From: Patescibacteria group bacterium
Lineage (GTDB): Bacteria > Patescibacteriota > Minisyncoccia > UBA6257 > 02-FULL-45-10c
Assembly (NCBI GenBank): GCA_018969615.1
Contig: JAGWYA010000007.1
Location: 1 to 39,275 of the forward strand
Direction: 5' to 3'
Length of the DNA stretch: 39,275 nucleotides
The notes under the pieces are model-generated. The model saw nothing but the letters and a program-made list of their open reading frames with translations. It did not search any database and was not told the DNA's origin. Position numbers and translations under genes: made by a program. Below are positions 31,456 to 39,007 of this stretch, piece by piece. Positions within the stretch are counted from its first letter, which is position 1; each line of letters begins with the position of its first letter.

Positions 31456-32463
31456 TTATTTCTTCACCAGGGCTTCGGTCTTTTTCTTCACTTCGGCCAA
31501 AAGCTTTTTATCCTCTTTGAGGATCTCTACGACCTTATCGAATCCAACACCAAGCTTTTGTCCTTCCATGGTATAGGTCGCCCCCGATTTGGTGACCGCG
31601 CCGTGTTTGAGCGCGGCATTGAGCACGTCGCCTTCGTAGGAAATACCTTCCCCGAAAAGAATATCGAACTCGGCTTCGCGGAACGGCGGCGCAACCTTAT
31701 TCTTCGCCACTTTCGCCTTTACGCGGTTGCCGACCGAAACTTCTCCTTTTTTAACCTGGGCGATCCTGCGGACATCGATGCGGACCGAAGAATAGAATTT
31801 CAGCGCCCGTCCGCCCGGCGTCGTTTCAGGATTGCCGAACATGATGCCGATCTTTTCGCGCAGCTGATTGATGAAAATAATGAGCGTGTTCGATTTTGCC
31901 GAGATCGCCGTGAGCTTCCGGAGCGCCTGGGACATCATGCGCGCCTGGAGGCCTACATGATGCGCCCCCATTTCGCCTTCGATCTCCGCTTTTGGCGTCA
32001 GCGCCGCGACCGAGTCAATGACGATCACATCGATGATGCCCGATTTTACAAGGCTCTCGAGAATGTTCAACGCCTCCTCGCCGCTGTCCGGCTGGGAGAT
32101 GAGGAGCTCTTTGATCTTCACGCCGAGCTTTGCCGCATAGTCAGGGTCCATGGCGTGTTCCGCATCAATGAATGCGGCCTTTCCGCCTTTGCGCTGCGCC
32201 TGGGCGATAACGTTCAATGCGAGCGTGGTCTTGCCGCTTGATTCGGGGCCGTAGATCTCGACGATCCTTCCTTTCGGCAATCCGCCGACGCCGAGCGCGA
32301 GGTCAAGCGAGAACGATCCGGTTGGGACCACATCAACATTGACCCTCTTCGCATCCCCAAGCTTCATGATGGCTCCTTCACCGAACTTATCCTGCAGGGA
32401 CGACAACAATCCGTCGATATCTTTCGCTGATTCTTCCACCACTTTTTCTTTTTCTTTTGCCAT
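31456..32463 (-). CDS. recA: RecA recombinase
   Basis: A 335-residue RecA, which pairs homologous DNA and triggers the SOS response. Walker A is [10 protein letters not shown], Walker [11 protein letters not shown], then [14 protein letters not shown] (loop L1 region) and [29 protein letters not shown], which includes loop L2. The C-terminal tail is shorter and more basic than in E. coli (ends TEALVKK). TAAGAT lies 7 nt before ATG 32463, possibly another leaderless start. No LexA-like box is obvious. It follows the RodZ-like gene by 93 nt on the same strand. Confidence 0.98.
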   Translation of the reverse strand: MAKEKEKVVEESAKDIDGLLSSLQDKFGEGAIMKLGDAKRVNVDVVPTGSFSLDLALGVGGLPKGRIVEIYGPESSGKTTLALNVIAQAQRKGGKAAFIDAEHAMDPDYAAKLGVKIKELLISQPDSGEEALNILESLVKSGIIDVIVIDSVAALTPKAEIEGEMGAHHVGLQARMMSQALRKLTAISAKSNTLIIFINQLREKIGIMFGNPETTPGGRALKFYSSVRIDVRRIAQVKKGEVSVGNRVKAKVAKNKVAPPFREAEFDILFGEGISYEGDVLNAALKHGAVTKSGATYTMEGQKLGVGFDKVVEILKEDKKLLAEVKKKTEALVKK

Positions 32464-32556
32464 AACAATAATCTTAATTATGTTTTGCGCGACCCCTCCA
32501 GTCTACCATTGTTCCGTTCGCGGCGGAATGGATGATGTTGATATCCTCGCGGTCCG

Positions 32557-33237
32557 CTAATGCGTGATGACCGAGGCCGGCGTGGTTGTGCCTGTTGCGG
32601 TCGAAATGACCTGGCGAGTGACGCTTATCTGGCGTCCCAAGAAACGCTGTGCGGCGAACGTGATGTCATTGAGGCCCGGCTGGAGCGGCAGATCCTTGGA
32701 AAAAACACCGTTCGTATCGATAAACACCTCGGTCCCGTTGATGGTCAGCTTATCCTGCCGGTCGAGCGTACCGGAAACGACAATATGGCTATCGGACGTC
32801 GTCGTGATCACCTGCGCCGGGTTCGTGATGCGAAGGTTCGGCGTGCCAAGGAGATTGCCGACGTTTACGAGAAGATAGGCCGCAAGGAGGACTCCCGTGA
32901 CGCCCCAGAAGATCTGTGTGCGGCTGATGCGGCGGATCGCAAAGCGGTTCTCGGGAAGCGTATCGTAGCGCCCCGATGTCTTATGCGCCAGCTCCTTTCG
33001 ATAAAGATCCCAGATCTCATCGTGATCCAGATGAAGCACTTCCGCGATCTTTTTGAGATAGCCGCGGACATACGGCGCCGGCGGCAGTTTTTCGAGCTCG
33101 ACGTTCTGGATCGCCCAAATATAGCGTTCGGAAATGCCGGTCAGTTGAGCCAGCTTTTCGTGGTCGACGTTCCTTAATTCCAGCGCTTCGGCGAGAAGTG
33201 TTTTGAGGTCATGATGCGGTTCGTTCAGGGAAGGCAT
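32557..33237 (-). CDS. RodZ-like HTH membrane protein with Ig-like domain
   Basis: A 226-residue protein. An XRE-type HTH of the RodZ kind spans residues about 10-75 (LRNVDHEKLAQLTGISERYIW, APYVRGYLKKIAEVL). One membrane helix (about 108-128) follows, and the outer part is a beta-sandwich of about 80 residues (ITTTSDSHIVVSGTLDRQD...LPLQPGLNDITFAAQ), resembling glucodextranase-B or Ig-like modules. RodZ links MreB to the cell wall; whether this protein does so here is unknown, since the outer domain differs. TAAGAT lies about 16 nt upstream of the start. Confidence 0.82.
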   Translation of the reverse strand: MPSLNEPHHDLKTLLAEALELRNVDHEKLAQLTGISERYIWAIQNVELEKLPPAPYVRGYLKKIAEVLHLDHDEIWDLYRKELAHKTSGRYDTLPENRFAIRRISRTQIFWGVTGVLLAAYLLVNVGNLLGTPNLRITNPAQVITTTSDSHIVVSGTLDRQDKLTINGTEVFIDTNGVFSKDLPLQPGLNDITFAAQRFLGRQISVTRQVISTATGTTTPASVITH

Positions 33238-33334
33238 AGGCGATGGTCAATTAATCTTAGTTTAGTACAGGCAGGGCCATATTACAATTGCGTATTTTAC
33301 GGGCCTTCTGGACGCCAGAAAGCGGATACAGTAC

Positions 33335-33340
33335 GATAAT
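33335..33340 (+). promoter_or_regulatory. -10 box 6 nt before the tRNA
   Basis: GATAAT-ACCGAT-GCCC puts the predicted transcription start at or next to the mature 5' end of the tRNA. An overlapping TACGAT (33332-33337), 9 nt before the tRNA, is an alternative. Confidence 0.5.
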
Positions 33341-33346
33341 ACCGAT

Positions 33347-33429
33347 GCCCGGGTGGTGAAATGGCAGACACGACAGACTTAAGATCTGTTGCTCGCAAGA
33401 GCGTGTCGGTTCGAGTCCGACCCCGGGCA
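33347..33429 (+). tRNA. tRNA-Leu (anticodon UAA)
   Basis: An 83-nt class II tRNA. The acceptor stem GCCCGGG pairs with CCCGGGC (33422-33428), with discriminator A. The anticodon arm is ACAGA-CTTAAGA-TCTGT with anticodon TAA. A long variable arm (TGCTCGCAAGAGCG) fits tRNA-Leu. The T-arm is GTCGG-TTCGAGT-CCGAC. The next bases are CA, so the CCA end is not encoded and must be added by an enzyme. It reads the UUA/UUG leucine codons. Confidence 0.96.
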
Positions 33430-33430
33430 C

Positions 33431-33469
33431 AAAAAAGAAAAACCGAAGTCCGTTCGGTTTTTCTTTTTT
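33431..33469. terminator. tRNA terminator
   Basis: A long A/T-rich stem AAAAAAGAAAAACCGAA / TTCGGTTTTTCTTTTTT with a 5-nt loop (GTCCG) begins 2 nt after the tRNA. Confidence 0.85.
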
Positions 33470-33571
33470 CATGCATGGACTCGAACAAGCCGCACCCCGT
33501 ATCAGGAAGGAATGGGAAACCGAAGGTGTCCCAGACGGGGGTCGGGGTGCGGCGGAAGGTTCGGCAAGCGA

Positions 33572-33752
33572 GCGGGCTATCCAGCCGCGAGCGCAGCGAA
33601 AGTCCGACCCCGGGCACAAAAGAACACAAAACCTCTTTCACGCAGTGCCGGGTTCTTACACTGCTTCAAAGAGGTTTTGTTTTTGAGAAGGATAAAGATA
33701 AAGAACCGGGCGGGCTATTCAGCCGCGAGCGCAGCGAAAGTCCGACCTCGGG
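33572..33752. repeat. Two 43-bp direct repeats joined to tRNA-Leu 3' sequence
   Basis: Copies at 33572-33614 and 33710-33752 differ at two positions. Both contain AGCCGCGAGCGCAGCGAAAG followed by GTCCGACC. The first copy continues as AGTCCGACCCCGGGCACAAA (33601-33620), one base short of the 21 bases identical to the tRNA 3' end at 33414-33434. Confidence 0.85.
33626..33684 (+). terminator. Large terminator hairpin
   Basis: A 13-bp outer stem ACAAAACCTCTTT / AAAGAGGTTTTGT with an inner stem GCAGTG / CACTGC, followed by TTTT. It would end an RNA covering the first repeat. Confidence 0.75.
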
Positions 33753-33783
33753 AACTCTTTCAGTAAGCTTAAGACAAGAAAAA

Positions 33784-33816
33784 TAAAAAAACGCTCCGAT
33801 GATGGTCGGAGCGTTT
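33784..33816 (-). terminator. Terminator of the patatin gene
   Basis: The stem AAACGCTCCGA / TCGGAGCGTTT with a 6-nt loop; on the minus strand it is followed by a T-run (TTTTTTATTT). Confidence 0.85.
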
Positions 33817-33819
33817 GCT

Positions 33820-34830
33820 CTAGATCTTCTCCCAGAACTCGTCGGGAAGCTTTGAGCATTGTTCGATCGCGAGACTGATGTCGCCCGGGTAGCCCGTTTT
33901 CGGATTCGCTTGTTTGAATCCGAGCGTATGCAGGCTCGGGATCGGCTTCGGAGGCGTTAGCACGACGATGCGGTGGGGGACGAACGCATCTTTCGCCTCC
34001 ACATTCGTTGCCGCCTCCCTCAGGCCATCGGCGAAATGCCGTATCCGTCGATGGAGTGTTTTATGCAGCGGATTCGCATCATCGAAATGTCCTGAAGGAT
34101 TATTTTCGATGATGTCATAGCCGCGTCCTCGGGCATACTTGATCTCGCGGGTATCGAGTTGCAGGACGCAATCGCGAAACCCGGAGATGAACTGCTTCAG
34201 GAACGACGGTTCTCCGTAGTTGTGACTCGTGGCGCTGAACTGATCGTTCATAAGAACGAAGATCGTATCGCACCGCGCCTTCAGTGCTTCGTTCAGCATG
34301 AAGGACATGCCGTCGCCGTACCAATCGCCGTCGATGCAGACGGACGGAAGGAATCCGTACAGGCCGGTTGTCGCTTGGAGGATCTTTTTGATCCGGCTCG
34401 GATCTTTCCGTACTTCCATATTATGGTTTGAAAAGGCGACGAACCGTTTCTTGTTCCGGTTATTTGCAACGATGTGGAACTTGATCGGAGACTCTACGAC
34501 CTTGCCGCAGTCGATGGGGTCGATGATGAGATCCCAGATATGCCGCTCGTCATAGACCGCCGGCGGAAGCCAGACGACCTTTTTCCAATCCCATTTGTTG
34601 AAGAGACTGTCCGATCCGAGCTCCTGAATGCGGAGCCACAATTTTTCAGTTTCCTCAATGCTCCATTCCGTGCTCATGAGCTTCGCGGCTGTCAGCGCTC
34701 CGACGGAAACGCCTTGAACGTAATCCGCCGTGATCCCTTTTTCCGCAAGCGCTTTGGCGAATCCCATGCTGTAGCAGCCGGCAAGTCCGCCGCCGGTAAA
34801 GATAACCCCGACCTTTCCGAGATTTCTCAC
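33820..34830 (-). CDS. Patatin-like phospholipase
   Basis: A 336-residue patatin-family acyl hydrolase. The oxyanion hole motif is GVIFTGGGLAGCYSMGF, the nucleophile elbow is GVSVGAL with catalytic Ser (G-x-S-x-G), and the partner aspartate is in DGDWYGDGMSF. The enzymes cleave fatty acids from membrane lipids with a Ser-Asp dyad. There is no signal peptide. The start is GTG 34830, with GAGGTG 4 nt upstream. It stands alone between terminators. Confidence 0.93.
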   Translation of the reverse strand: MRNLGKVGVIFTGGGLAGCYSMGFAKALAEKGITADYVQGVSVGALTAAKLMSTEWSIEETEKLWLRIQELGSDSLFNKWDWKKVVWLPPAVYDERHIWDLIIDPIDCGKVVESPIKFHIVANNRNKKRFVAFSNHNMEVRKDPSRIKKILQATTGLYGFLPSVCIDGDWYGDGMSFMLNEALKARCDTIFVLMNDQFSATSHNYGEPSFLKQFISGFRDCVLQLDTREIKYARGRGYDIIENNPSGHFDDANPLHKTLHRRIRHFADGLREAATNVEAKDAFVPHRIVVLTPPKPIPSLHTLGFKQANPKTGYPGDISLAIEQCSKLPDEFWEKI

Positions 34831-34924
34831 AGTTCACCTCGTATGTGCAGGTTCAAAGAACTTTACCCACAGAATACCGCCTTTATTGACAAAAATCAAG
34901 AATAAATGGCTGCTATATTCTACG

Positions 34925-34953
34925 AAAAACTCCCGCTTGCTGCGGGAGTTTTT
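34925..34953 (-). terminator. Terminator of the hsp20 transcript
   Basis: The stem AAAAACTCCCGC / GCGGGAGTTTTT with a 5-nt loop, directly after the Hsp20 gene on the minus strand. Confidence 0.88.
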
Positions 34954-34958
34954 ACGGG

Positions 34959-35465
34959 TTAGTTCAGGCTTACTTTCAGTTTCTTTGAACGCTGGCGGTC
35001 CACCTTCGGCATCTTGATCATCAGGACGCCGTTCTTAAGCGAGGCAATGGATTTTTCCGGATCGATCTCCTGCGGGAGGATCACGGAGCGGGAGAACTTA
35101 CCCCAATAGCACTCCTGGTAGAAATAATCCTCTTCGGCGATCTTTTTCACCTTTTCGCGCTTTCCGCGGATCGTGACCGCTTCGGGGGAGATGTCGACGT
35201 CGAGATTGTCCGGTTCAACGCCGGCGATCGTCGACTCAACGACGATATCATTCGGCGTCTGATAGACGTCGATCGTCAGCTGGCCTTCGCCCTCGTCCAT
35301 AAGATCGGCGATCGAAGCCTCTTTCTTTTCCTCTTTCGGAGCATGCTCATGCTTCGGCGCGTCGGCGACCGGAGCGGCCTTGGCGAGCTCGACGTTCGGT
35401 TCGATCTCGGTCTCCTCGGACGAATCTGCGATCCCTTCAAAGAATTTTTTTGCTTCCTGGTCCAT
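34959..35465 (-). CDS. Hsp20-family small heat shock protein
   Basis: A 168-residue protein. Residues 1-55 are an acidic, disordered N-terminal arm. Residues about 60-155 are an alpha-crystallin domain: LTIDVYQTPNDIVVESTIAGVEPDNLDVDI, then a PEAVTIRGKRE strand, ECYWGKFSRSVILPQEID and the family signature ASLKNGVLMIKMPK. It holds unfolding proteins to prevent aggregation. The usual C-terminal I-x-I motif is not clear (ends KLKVSLN). The gene is 2 nt downstream of the PrsW-like gene, and valS is upstream, so all three may be co-transcribed. Confidence 0.93.
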   Translation of the reverse strand: MDQEAKKFFEGIADSSEETEIEPNVELAKAAPVADAPKHEHAPKEEKKEASIADLMDEGEGQLTIDVYQTPNDIVVESTIAGVEPDNLDVDISPEAVTIRGKREKVKKIAEEDYFYQECYWGKFSRSVILPQEIDPEKSIASLKNGVLMIKMPKVDRQRSKKLKVSLN

Positions 35466-35467
35466 AT

Positions 35468-36118
35468 CTATAGTTTTTTTAATTTTTCAAAATCGTATAG
35501 AACGAAGAGTGCGGCGACGATCACGAAGATCGTGGGCACCACCACCGGTTCATATATCAGTATAAGATAGTTGAAGATGACGTGCAAAGTTGTTGCGACC
35601 GCGAAACCGACCAGGAGCAGGCGGGTCTTGCCGGACGCGATCGAGCGCGCCCAGTAATAACCGAGCGTGCCGGAAGTGACCGTATGGAGCAGGGTTGCCC
35701 CCAGAAAACGGAGGGTCATTGCCTCGAAGACGAGGTCGGTCGATCTGACCGCGGCGACGACATTTTCCACCGCCGCAAATCCAAGCGCCGCAACGATCAT
35801 ATAGATCATGGCATCCACCGGCTCATCGAATTCTTTCCAATGCACGGCGGTGACCAGTTTTGCCGCGCTGAATTTGAACACTTCTTCGACCGCGCCAAAG
35901 ACGGCAAAGGCGATCAAACTATATTGCCCGATCCCGACCGCGGCTCCGGCCAGGTTGAGCGCAAGCTGCACGAAAAGCGCGCCGAACGTACTGAGCGCAC
36001 CGATGATAAAGGTCTCCGCGATCAGTGTTTTCGGCTCCGGATGCGGATCTTCATGGAGATAGAACACGAGCCATGCGAACGACGGCAGGAGGCCGAGCGC
36101 GAGCGCAAGATAAGGCAT
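35468..36118 (-). CDS. PrsW-family intramembrane metalloprotease
   Basis: A 216-residue protein with about seven membrane helices. The metal-binding motifs of the PrsW/CPBP-like group are visible: GAVEEVFKFSAAKL (E-E-x-x-K), EPVDAMIYMIVAALGFAAVEN (E-N), and histidines in LLHTVTSGTLGYYW and TLHVIFNY. PrsW cleaves the RsiW anti-sigma factor in Bacillus; the substrate here is unknown. It lies 8 nt downstream of valS. Confidence 0.9.
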   Translation of the reverse strand: MPYLALALGLLPSFAWLVFYLHEDPHPEPKTLIAETFIIGALSTFGALFVQLALNLAGAAVGIGQYSLIAFAVFGAVEEVFKFSAAKLVTAVHWKEFDEPVDAMIYMIVAALGFAAVENVVAAVRSTDLVFEAMTLRFLGATLLHTVTSGTLGYYWARSIASGKTRLLLVGFAVATTLHVIFNYLILIYEPVVVPTIFVIVAALFVLYDFEKLKKL

Positions 36119-36126
36119 ACCTCAGT

Positions 36127-38334
36127 TTACCATTTCTCCACCATCAGTAGTCCGCGCGGATCGCCCGGAAGCATCTGCCAGATCTGTTCGGTGATGAACG
36201 GCATGAACGGGTGCAGGAATTTCATCGATTCCGAGATGATCTCGAGAAGGACCGCCTGCGCCGCCGCCGCATCCGCGGCATTGTCCGATTTGATGCGTTC
36301 CTTTGACTGCTCGATCACCTTGTCCGCGAACGTGTGCCAGAAATAATGATAGGCGGTTTCCGCGGCGTGATTGAAGTCGTATTTATTGAGATAGCCGGTG
36401 ATCTTCTTTTTCGCCGCCGCGAGGTCTTTGAGGCTCTTTTTGTCCTCGGTGGTGAACTTCGGCTTTGCGGAAAGTTCGCGGTGGTTCATCAGGACGAAGC
36501 GGGATGCGTTCCATACTTTGTTCGCGAAGTTCCGGTACCCGCGGATCTTGTCCTCGGAGATGATCGGGTCGTTCCCGGCGGTCGTGCCGATGATCAGCGC
36601 CATGCGGACCGCGTCGGTGCCGTACTGATCGGCAACCTCGAGCGGATTGATGACGTTCCCTTTTGACTTGGACATCTTCTGGCGCTCTTTGTCGCGGACA
36701 AGTCCGTGAAGGTAGACGGTCCTGAACGGAATTTTTCCGGTGCGGTAGATCCCGAACATCGTCATGCGCGCGACCCAGAAGAATAAGATATCCCAGCCGG
36801 TTTCCATGACGTCGGTCGGATAATAGGTCTTAAAGTCGCCAGGCTTGTTCGCCATGAGCGTCGCGAACGGCCACTGCCCGGAGGAGAACCAGGTGTCGAA
36901 CACGTCCTGTTCCTGTGTCAGCGAGGTTCCGCCGCAGTGCGGGCATGTGGTCGGCTGTTTTGTCGTAACAATGACCCCTTCTTTTTCTTTGCAGACAGCC
37001 GTGCGTTGGTCGGCGCAATACCATACCGGAATACGGATGCCCCAGACGATCTGACGGGAGATGTTCCAGTCGTGCAGATTCTTCATCCAGTGCATGAACA
37101 CTTTTTCGTAACGCGCCGGGATGAATTTTATTTTCTTCGACTTTACGGCTTCGACCGCGAGATCGCGGAGAGATTTTTGACCTTTGCGCGCCGGTTTTTC
37201 GGTCATCTTCACGAACCACTGCATCATGATGCGCGGCTCGATGGTCGTATTGCATTTATAGCAGACCGCGACCTGGTGCTGGTAAGCCTCTGGTTCTTTT
37301 GCAAAATGCGGACGTAAGAGTTCCACGGACTTTTCCCGCGCCGGGACGACTTTGAGCCCTGCGAGGTCAGCTCCCGCTTCGGCGGTCAGTTTTCCGAACT
37401 GATCGATGACCGAGAACGGCGTAGCGGTGATCTCGGTGCGATGATCCTGCCAGATGGCGAAGTCGGCCGGGTCGTGATACGGCGTGATCTTCAGTGCACC
37501 GGTCCCGAAGCCGAGCTCCACGTGCGCGTCGGCGATGACAGGGATGGCGGTTCCGGTCAGGGGATTCAAAACGTTCTTGCCGATGAATGTGCTCCACTTC
37601 GATTTCGGATGGACCGCGATCGCGATATCGGCAGGGATCGTTTCTGGGCGGGTCGTGGCAACCTCTATATAACTTTTGACTTTTGACATTTGACCTTTGA
37701 CTTCTTGGAGCTGGTATTTGATGTAATAGAGCTTGTCGAGCTTCTCCTCGTGCTTGATCTCCAGTTCGGAAAGCGTGGTTTGATGTTTCGTGCACCAATT
37801 CACCGGTTTTTCGGCGCGATAGACGAGGCCGTCATTGTAGAGCTGTTCGAAGGTCTGATAGACAACGTCAATGATATTGTCGTCGAGCGTGAATTTTTCG
37901 CGGGACCAGTCGCAGCTGGCGCCGAGCTTTTTAAGCTGGCCTTCCATATATTTTTTGTTCGCCAGCGTGAAGTCTTTGATCTCGTTGTACAGCTGTTCGC
38001 GCGGCATGCCCCAGAATGAGCGCCCTTCTTTTTCCAGTTTTTTGGTGTAGACGACCTGTGTTTCAAAACCGGCATGGTCGGCGCCCGGAAGCCAGAGCGT
38101 CTTTTTTCCCTGCATGCGCTGATAGCGGATCATGATGTCCTGCAGGGTCACGAACAGCGCGTGGCCGATGTGGAGGGAGCCGTTCGCGTTCGGCGGCGGC
38201 ATGATGATCGTGAACGGTTTCTTATGGCGCGCCGGCAGGTTGTCCGGATCGAAATAGCCGGACCGATCCCAGAGCGCGTAGATCGTTTCTTCAACTGTTT
38301 TCGGCTCGTACGCCGGAGGAAGTTCTTTCTGCAT
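36127..38334 (-). CDS. valS: Valyl-tRNA synthetase (short form)
   Basis: A 735-residue class I synthetase that charges tRNA-Val. The N-terminus is typical (LPPAYEPKTVEETIYALW). The HIGH motif is in NANGSLHIGHAL, the editing domain starts at YIEVATTRPETIPADIA, a zinc-type C-x-x-C lies in TTCPHCGG, and KMSKSKGN is the KMSKS loop. The anticodon-binding domain ends at RGLLMVEKW, so the C-terminal coiled-coil arm present in most bacterial ValRS (about 880-950 residues) is missing. A 7-bp tandem repeat adds a short loop before the editing domain. TATACT lies 7 nt before ATG 38334, so the mRNA is probably leaderless. Confidence 0.97.
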   Translation of the reverse strand: MQKELPPAYEPKTVEETIYALWDRSGYFDPDNLPARHKKPFTIIMPPPNANGSLHIGHALFVTLQDIMIRYQRMQGKKTLWLPGADHAGFETQVVYTKKLEKEGRSFWGMPREQLYNEIKDFTLANKKYMEGQLKKLGASCDWSREKFTLDDNIIDVVYQTFEQLYNDGLVYRAEKPVNWCTKHQTTLSELEIKHEEKLDKLYYIKYQLQEVKGQMSKVKSYIEVATTRPETIPADIAIAVHPKSKWSTFIGKNVLNPLTGTAIPVIADAHVELGFGTGALKITPYHDPADFAIWQDHRTEITATPFSVIDQFGKLTAEAGADLAGLKVVPAREKSVELLRPHFAKEPEAYQHQVAVCYKCNTTIEPRIMMQWFVKMTEKPARKGQKSLRDLAVEAVKSKKIKFIPARYEKVFMHWMKNLHDWNISRQIVWGIRIPVWYCADQRTAVCKEKEGVIVTTKQPTTCPHCGGTSLTQEQDVFDTWFSSGQWPFATLMANKPGDFKTYYPTDVMETGWDILFFWVARMTMFGIYRTGKIPFRTVYLHGLVRDKERQKMSKSKGNVINPLEVADQYGTDAVRMALIIGTTAGNDPIISEDKIRGYRNFANKVWNASRFVLMNHRELSAKPKFTTEDKKSLKDLAAAKKKITGYLNKYDFNHAAETAYHYFWHTFADKVIEQSKERIKSDNAADAAAAQAVLLEIISESMKFLHPFMPFITEQIWQMLPGDPRGLLMVEKW
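37674..37701. repeat. Four tandem NTTTGAC heptamers inside valS
   Basis: The units are TTTTGAC, TTTTGAC, ATTTGAC and CTTTGAC in direct succession. On the coding strand they give GTCAAAN units that encode a basic loop (KGQMSKVKS) next to the editing domain. Confidence 0.85.
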
Positions 38335-38341
38335 AGTACGG

Positions 38342-38347
38342 AGTATA
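38342..38347 (-). promoter_or_regulatory. -10 box 7 nt before valS (leaderless)
   Basis: TATACT-CCGTACT-ATG on the minus strand. Confidence 0.65.
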
Positions 38348-38384
38348 CCGTATTTTTCCGGGAGGGAAAAGATAAAATAGCCTC

Positions 38385-38413
38385 TTGACCGGTCCGGGTG
38401 TATGCGCTATCAT
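38385..38413 (+). promoter_or_regulatory. Promoter of the arsR operon
   Basis: TTGACC (38385-38390), 17-nt spacer, TATCAT (38408-38413). The ArsR operator overlaps the -10 box and the predicted start site. Confidence 0.75.
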
Positions 38414-38433
38414 TCAAATATAAGTTTGAATGA
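38410..38433. promoter_or_regulatory. ArsR-type operator
   Basis: A perfect inverted repeat, TCATTCAAA-TATAAG-TTTGAATGA (9 bp arms, 6-nt centre), just before ATG 38435. Layout and length fit an ArsR/SmtB dimer site. A half-site TCATTCAAA recurs at 38992-39000, before the third gene. Confidence 0.85.
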
Positions 38434-38434
38434 T

Positions 38435-38728
38435 ATGAGTCTCTCCCTCCGGACGAAGCGCGTCGCGGCGCTTTCCAAAAAATTACAGACCGCCGGCGAT
38501 CCGGTACGATTGAAGATCCTCTGCTATCTTTTCACGGCCCGGCAGGCGTGCGTGTCCGAGATCGCGAAAACGCTTGATATGTCCGTTGCCGCCGTATCGC
38601 ACCATCTTCAGGCGCTTGCGCATGAAGGGTTGCTGGTATCGGACCGCGACGGAAAACGGATCTGTTATGCGCTGGCTCCGTCGGAGCTCATGGTCGATCT
38701 CAAAAAGTTCATTTGTAAATACAATTAA
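38435..38728 (+). CDS. ArsR/SmtB-family transcriptional repressor
   Basis: A 97-residue winged-helix regulator. The core is GDPVRLKILCYLF, then ACVSEIAKTLDMSVAAVSHHLQALAHEGLL (recognition helix SVAAVSHHL), then SDRDGKRICYALAP for the wing. Cysteines in CYLF, ACVSE, ICYAL and ICKYN could sense metal or thiol oxidation; the classic CVC pair of ArsR is reduced to one Cys. The start ATG 38435 is used because a longer frame from 38402 would overlap the operator. It likely represses its own operon with the glutaredoxin and the DUF2892 protein. Confidence 0.92.
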   Translation: MSLSLRTKRVAALSKKLQTAGDPVRLKILCYLFTARQACVSEIAKTLDMSVAAVSHHLQALAHEGLLVSDRDGKRICYALAPSELMVDLKKFICKYN

Positions 38729-38741
38729 TCTTTATTTCTCT

Positions 38742-38990
38742 ATGCCAAACACCACATCACCCAAGGTCACCATCTATTCGACGCCTACCTGCGTCTATTG
38801 TAAAATGGCTAAAGAGTTCATGCAGAAAAATAATGTCGCGTTCGAGGATATCGACGTGACGAAGGATCAGTCCCGCGCCCGCGAGATGATCATGAAGAGC
38901 GGACAAATGGGCGTGCCGGTGATCGACATCGACGGTTCGATCGTTGTCGGTTTCCAGCCGCAGGTATTCCAGCATCTTTTGAAGAAATAA
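38742..38990 (+). CDS. Glutaredoxin-like protein
   Basis: An 82-residue glutaredoxin/NrdH-type protein: VTIYSTPTCVYCKMAKEFM has the C-V-Y-C redox pair, and MGVPVIDIDGSIVVGF has the cis-proline and the GG-like region. It reduces disulfides, using glutathione or a thioredoxin reductase. It starts 13 nt after arsR and is probably controlled by it. The gene may respond to oxidative or metal stress. Confidence 0.93.
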   Translation: MPNTTSPKVTIYSTPTCVYCKMAKEFMQKNNVAFEDIDVTKDQSRAREMIMKSGQMGVPVIDIDGSIVVGFQPQVFQHLLKK

Positions 38991-39007
38991 TTCATTCAAA
39001 ATATCAT

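Larger units (their letters stand above)
33470..33819. other. Structured, repeat-containing intergenic region
   Basis: I see no gene here. It holds a hairpin with arms GCCGCACCCC (33489-33498) and GGGGTGCGGC (about 33544-33553), two copies of a 43-bp repeat, a 21-bp copy of the tRNA-Leu 3' end and two terminators. Short frames over the repeats (with SRERSESPT) look like chance translation. It may encode a structured RNA. Confidence 0.5.

Noticed and set aside
33361-33786. A 141-codon frame across the tRNA and repeats
   Set aside because: It overlaps the tRNA and two terminators, and the protein repeats only reflect the DNA repeats.
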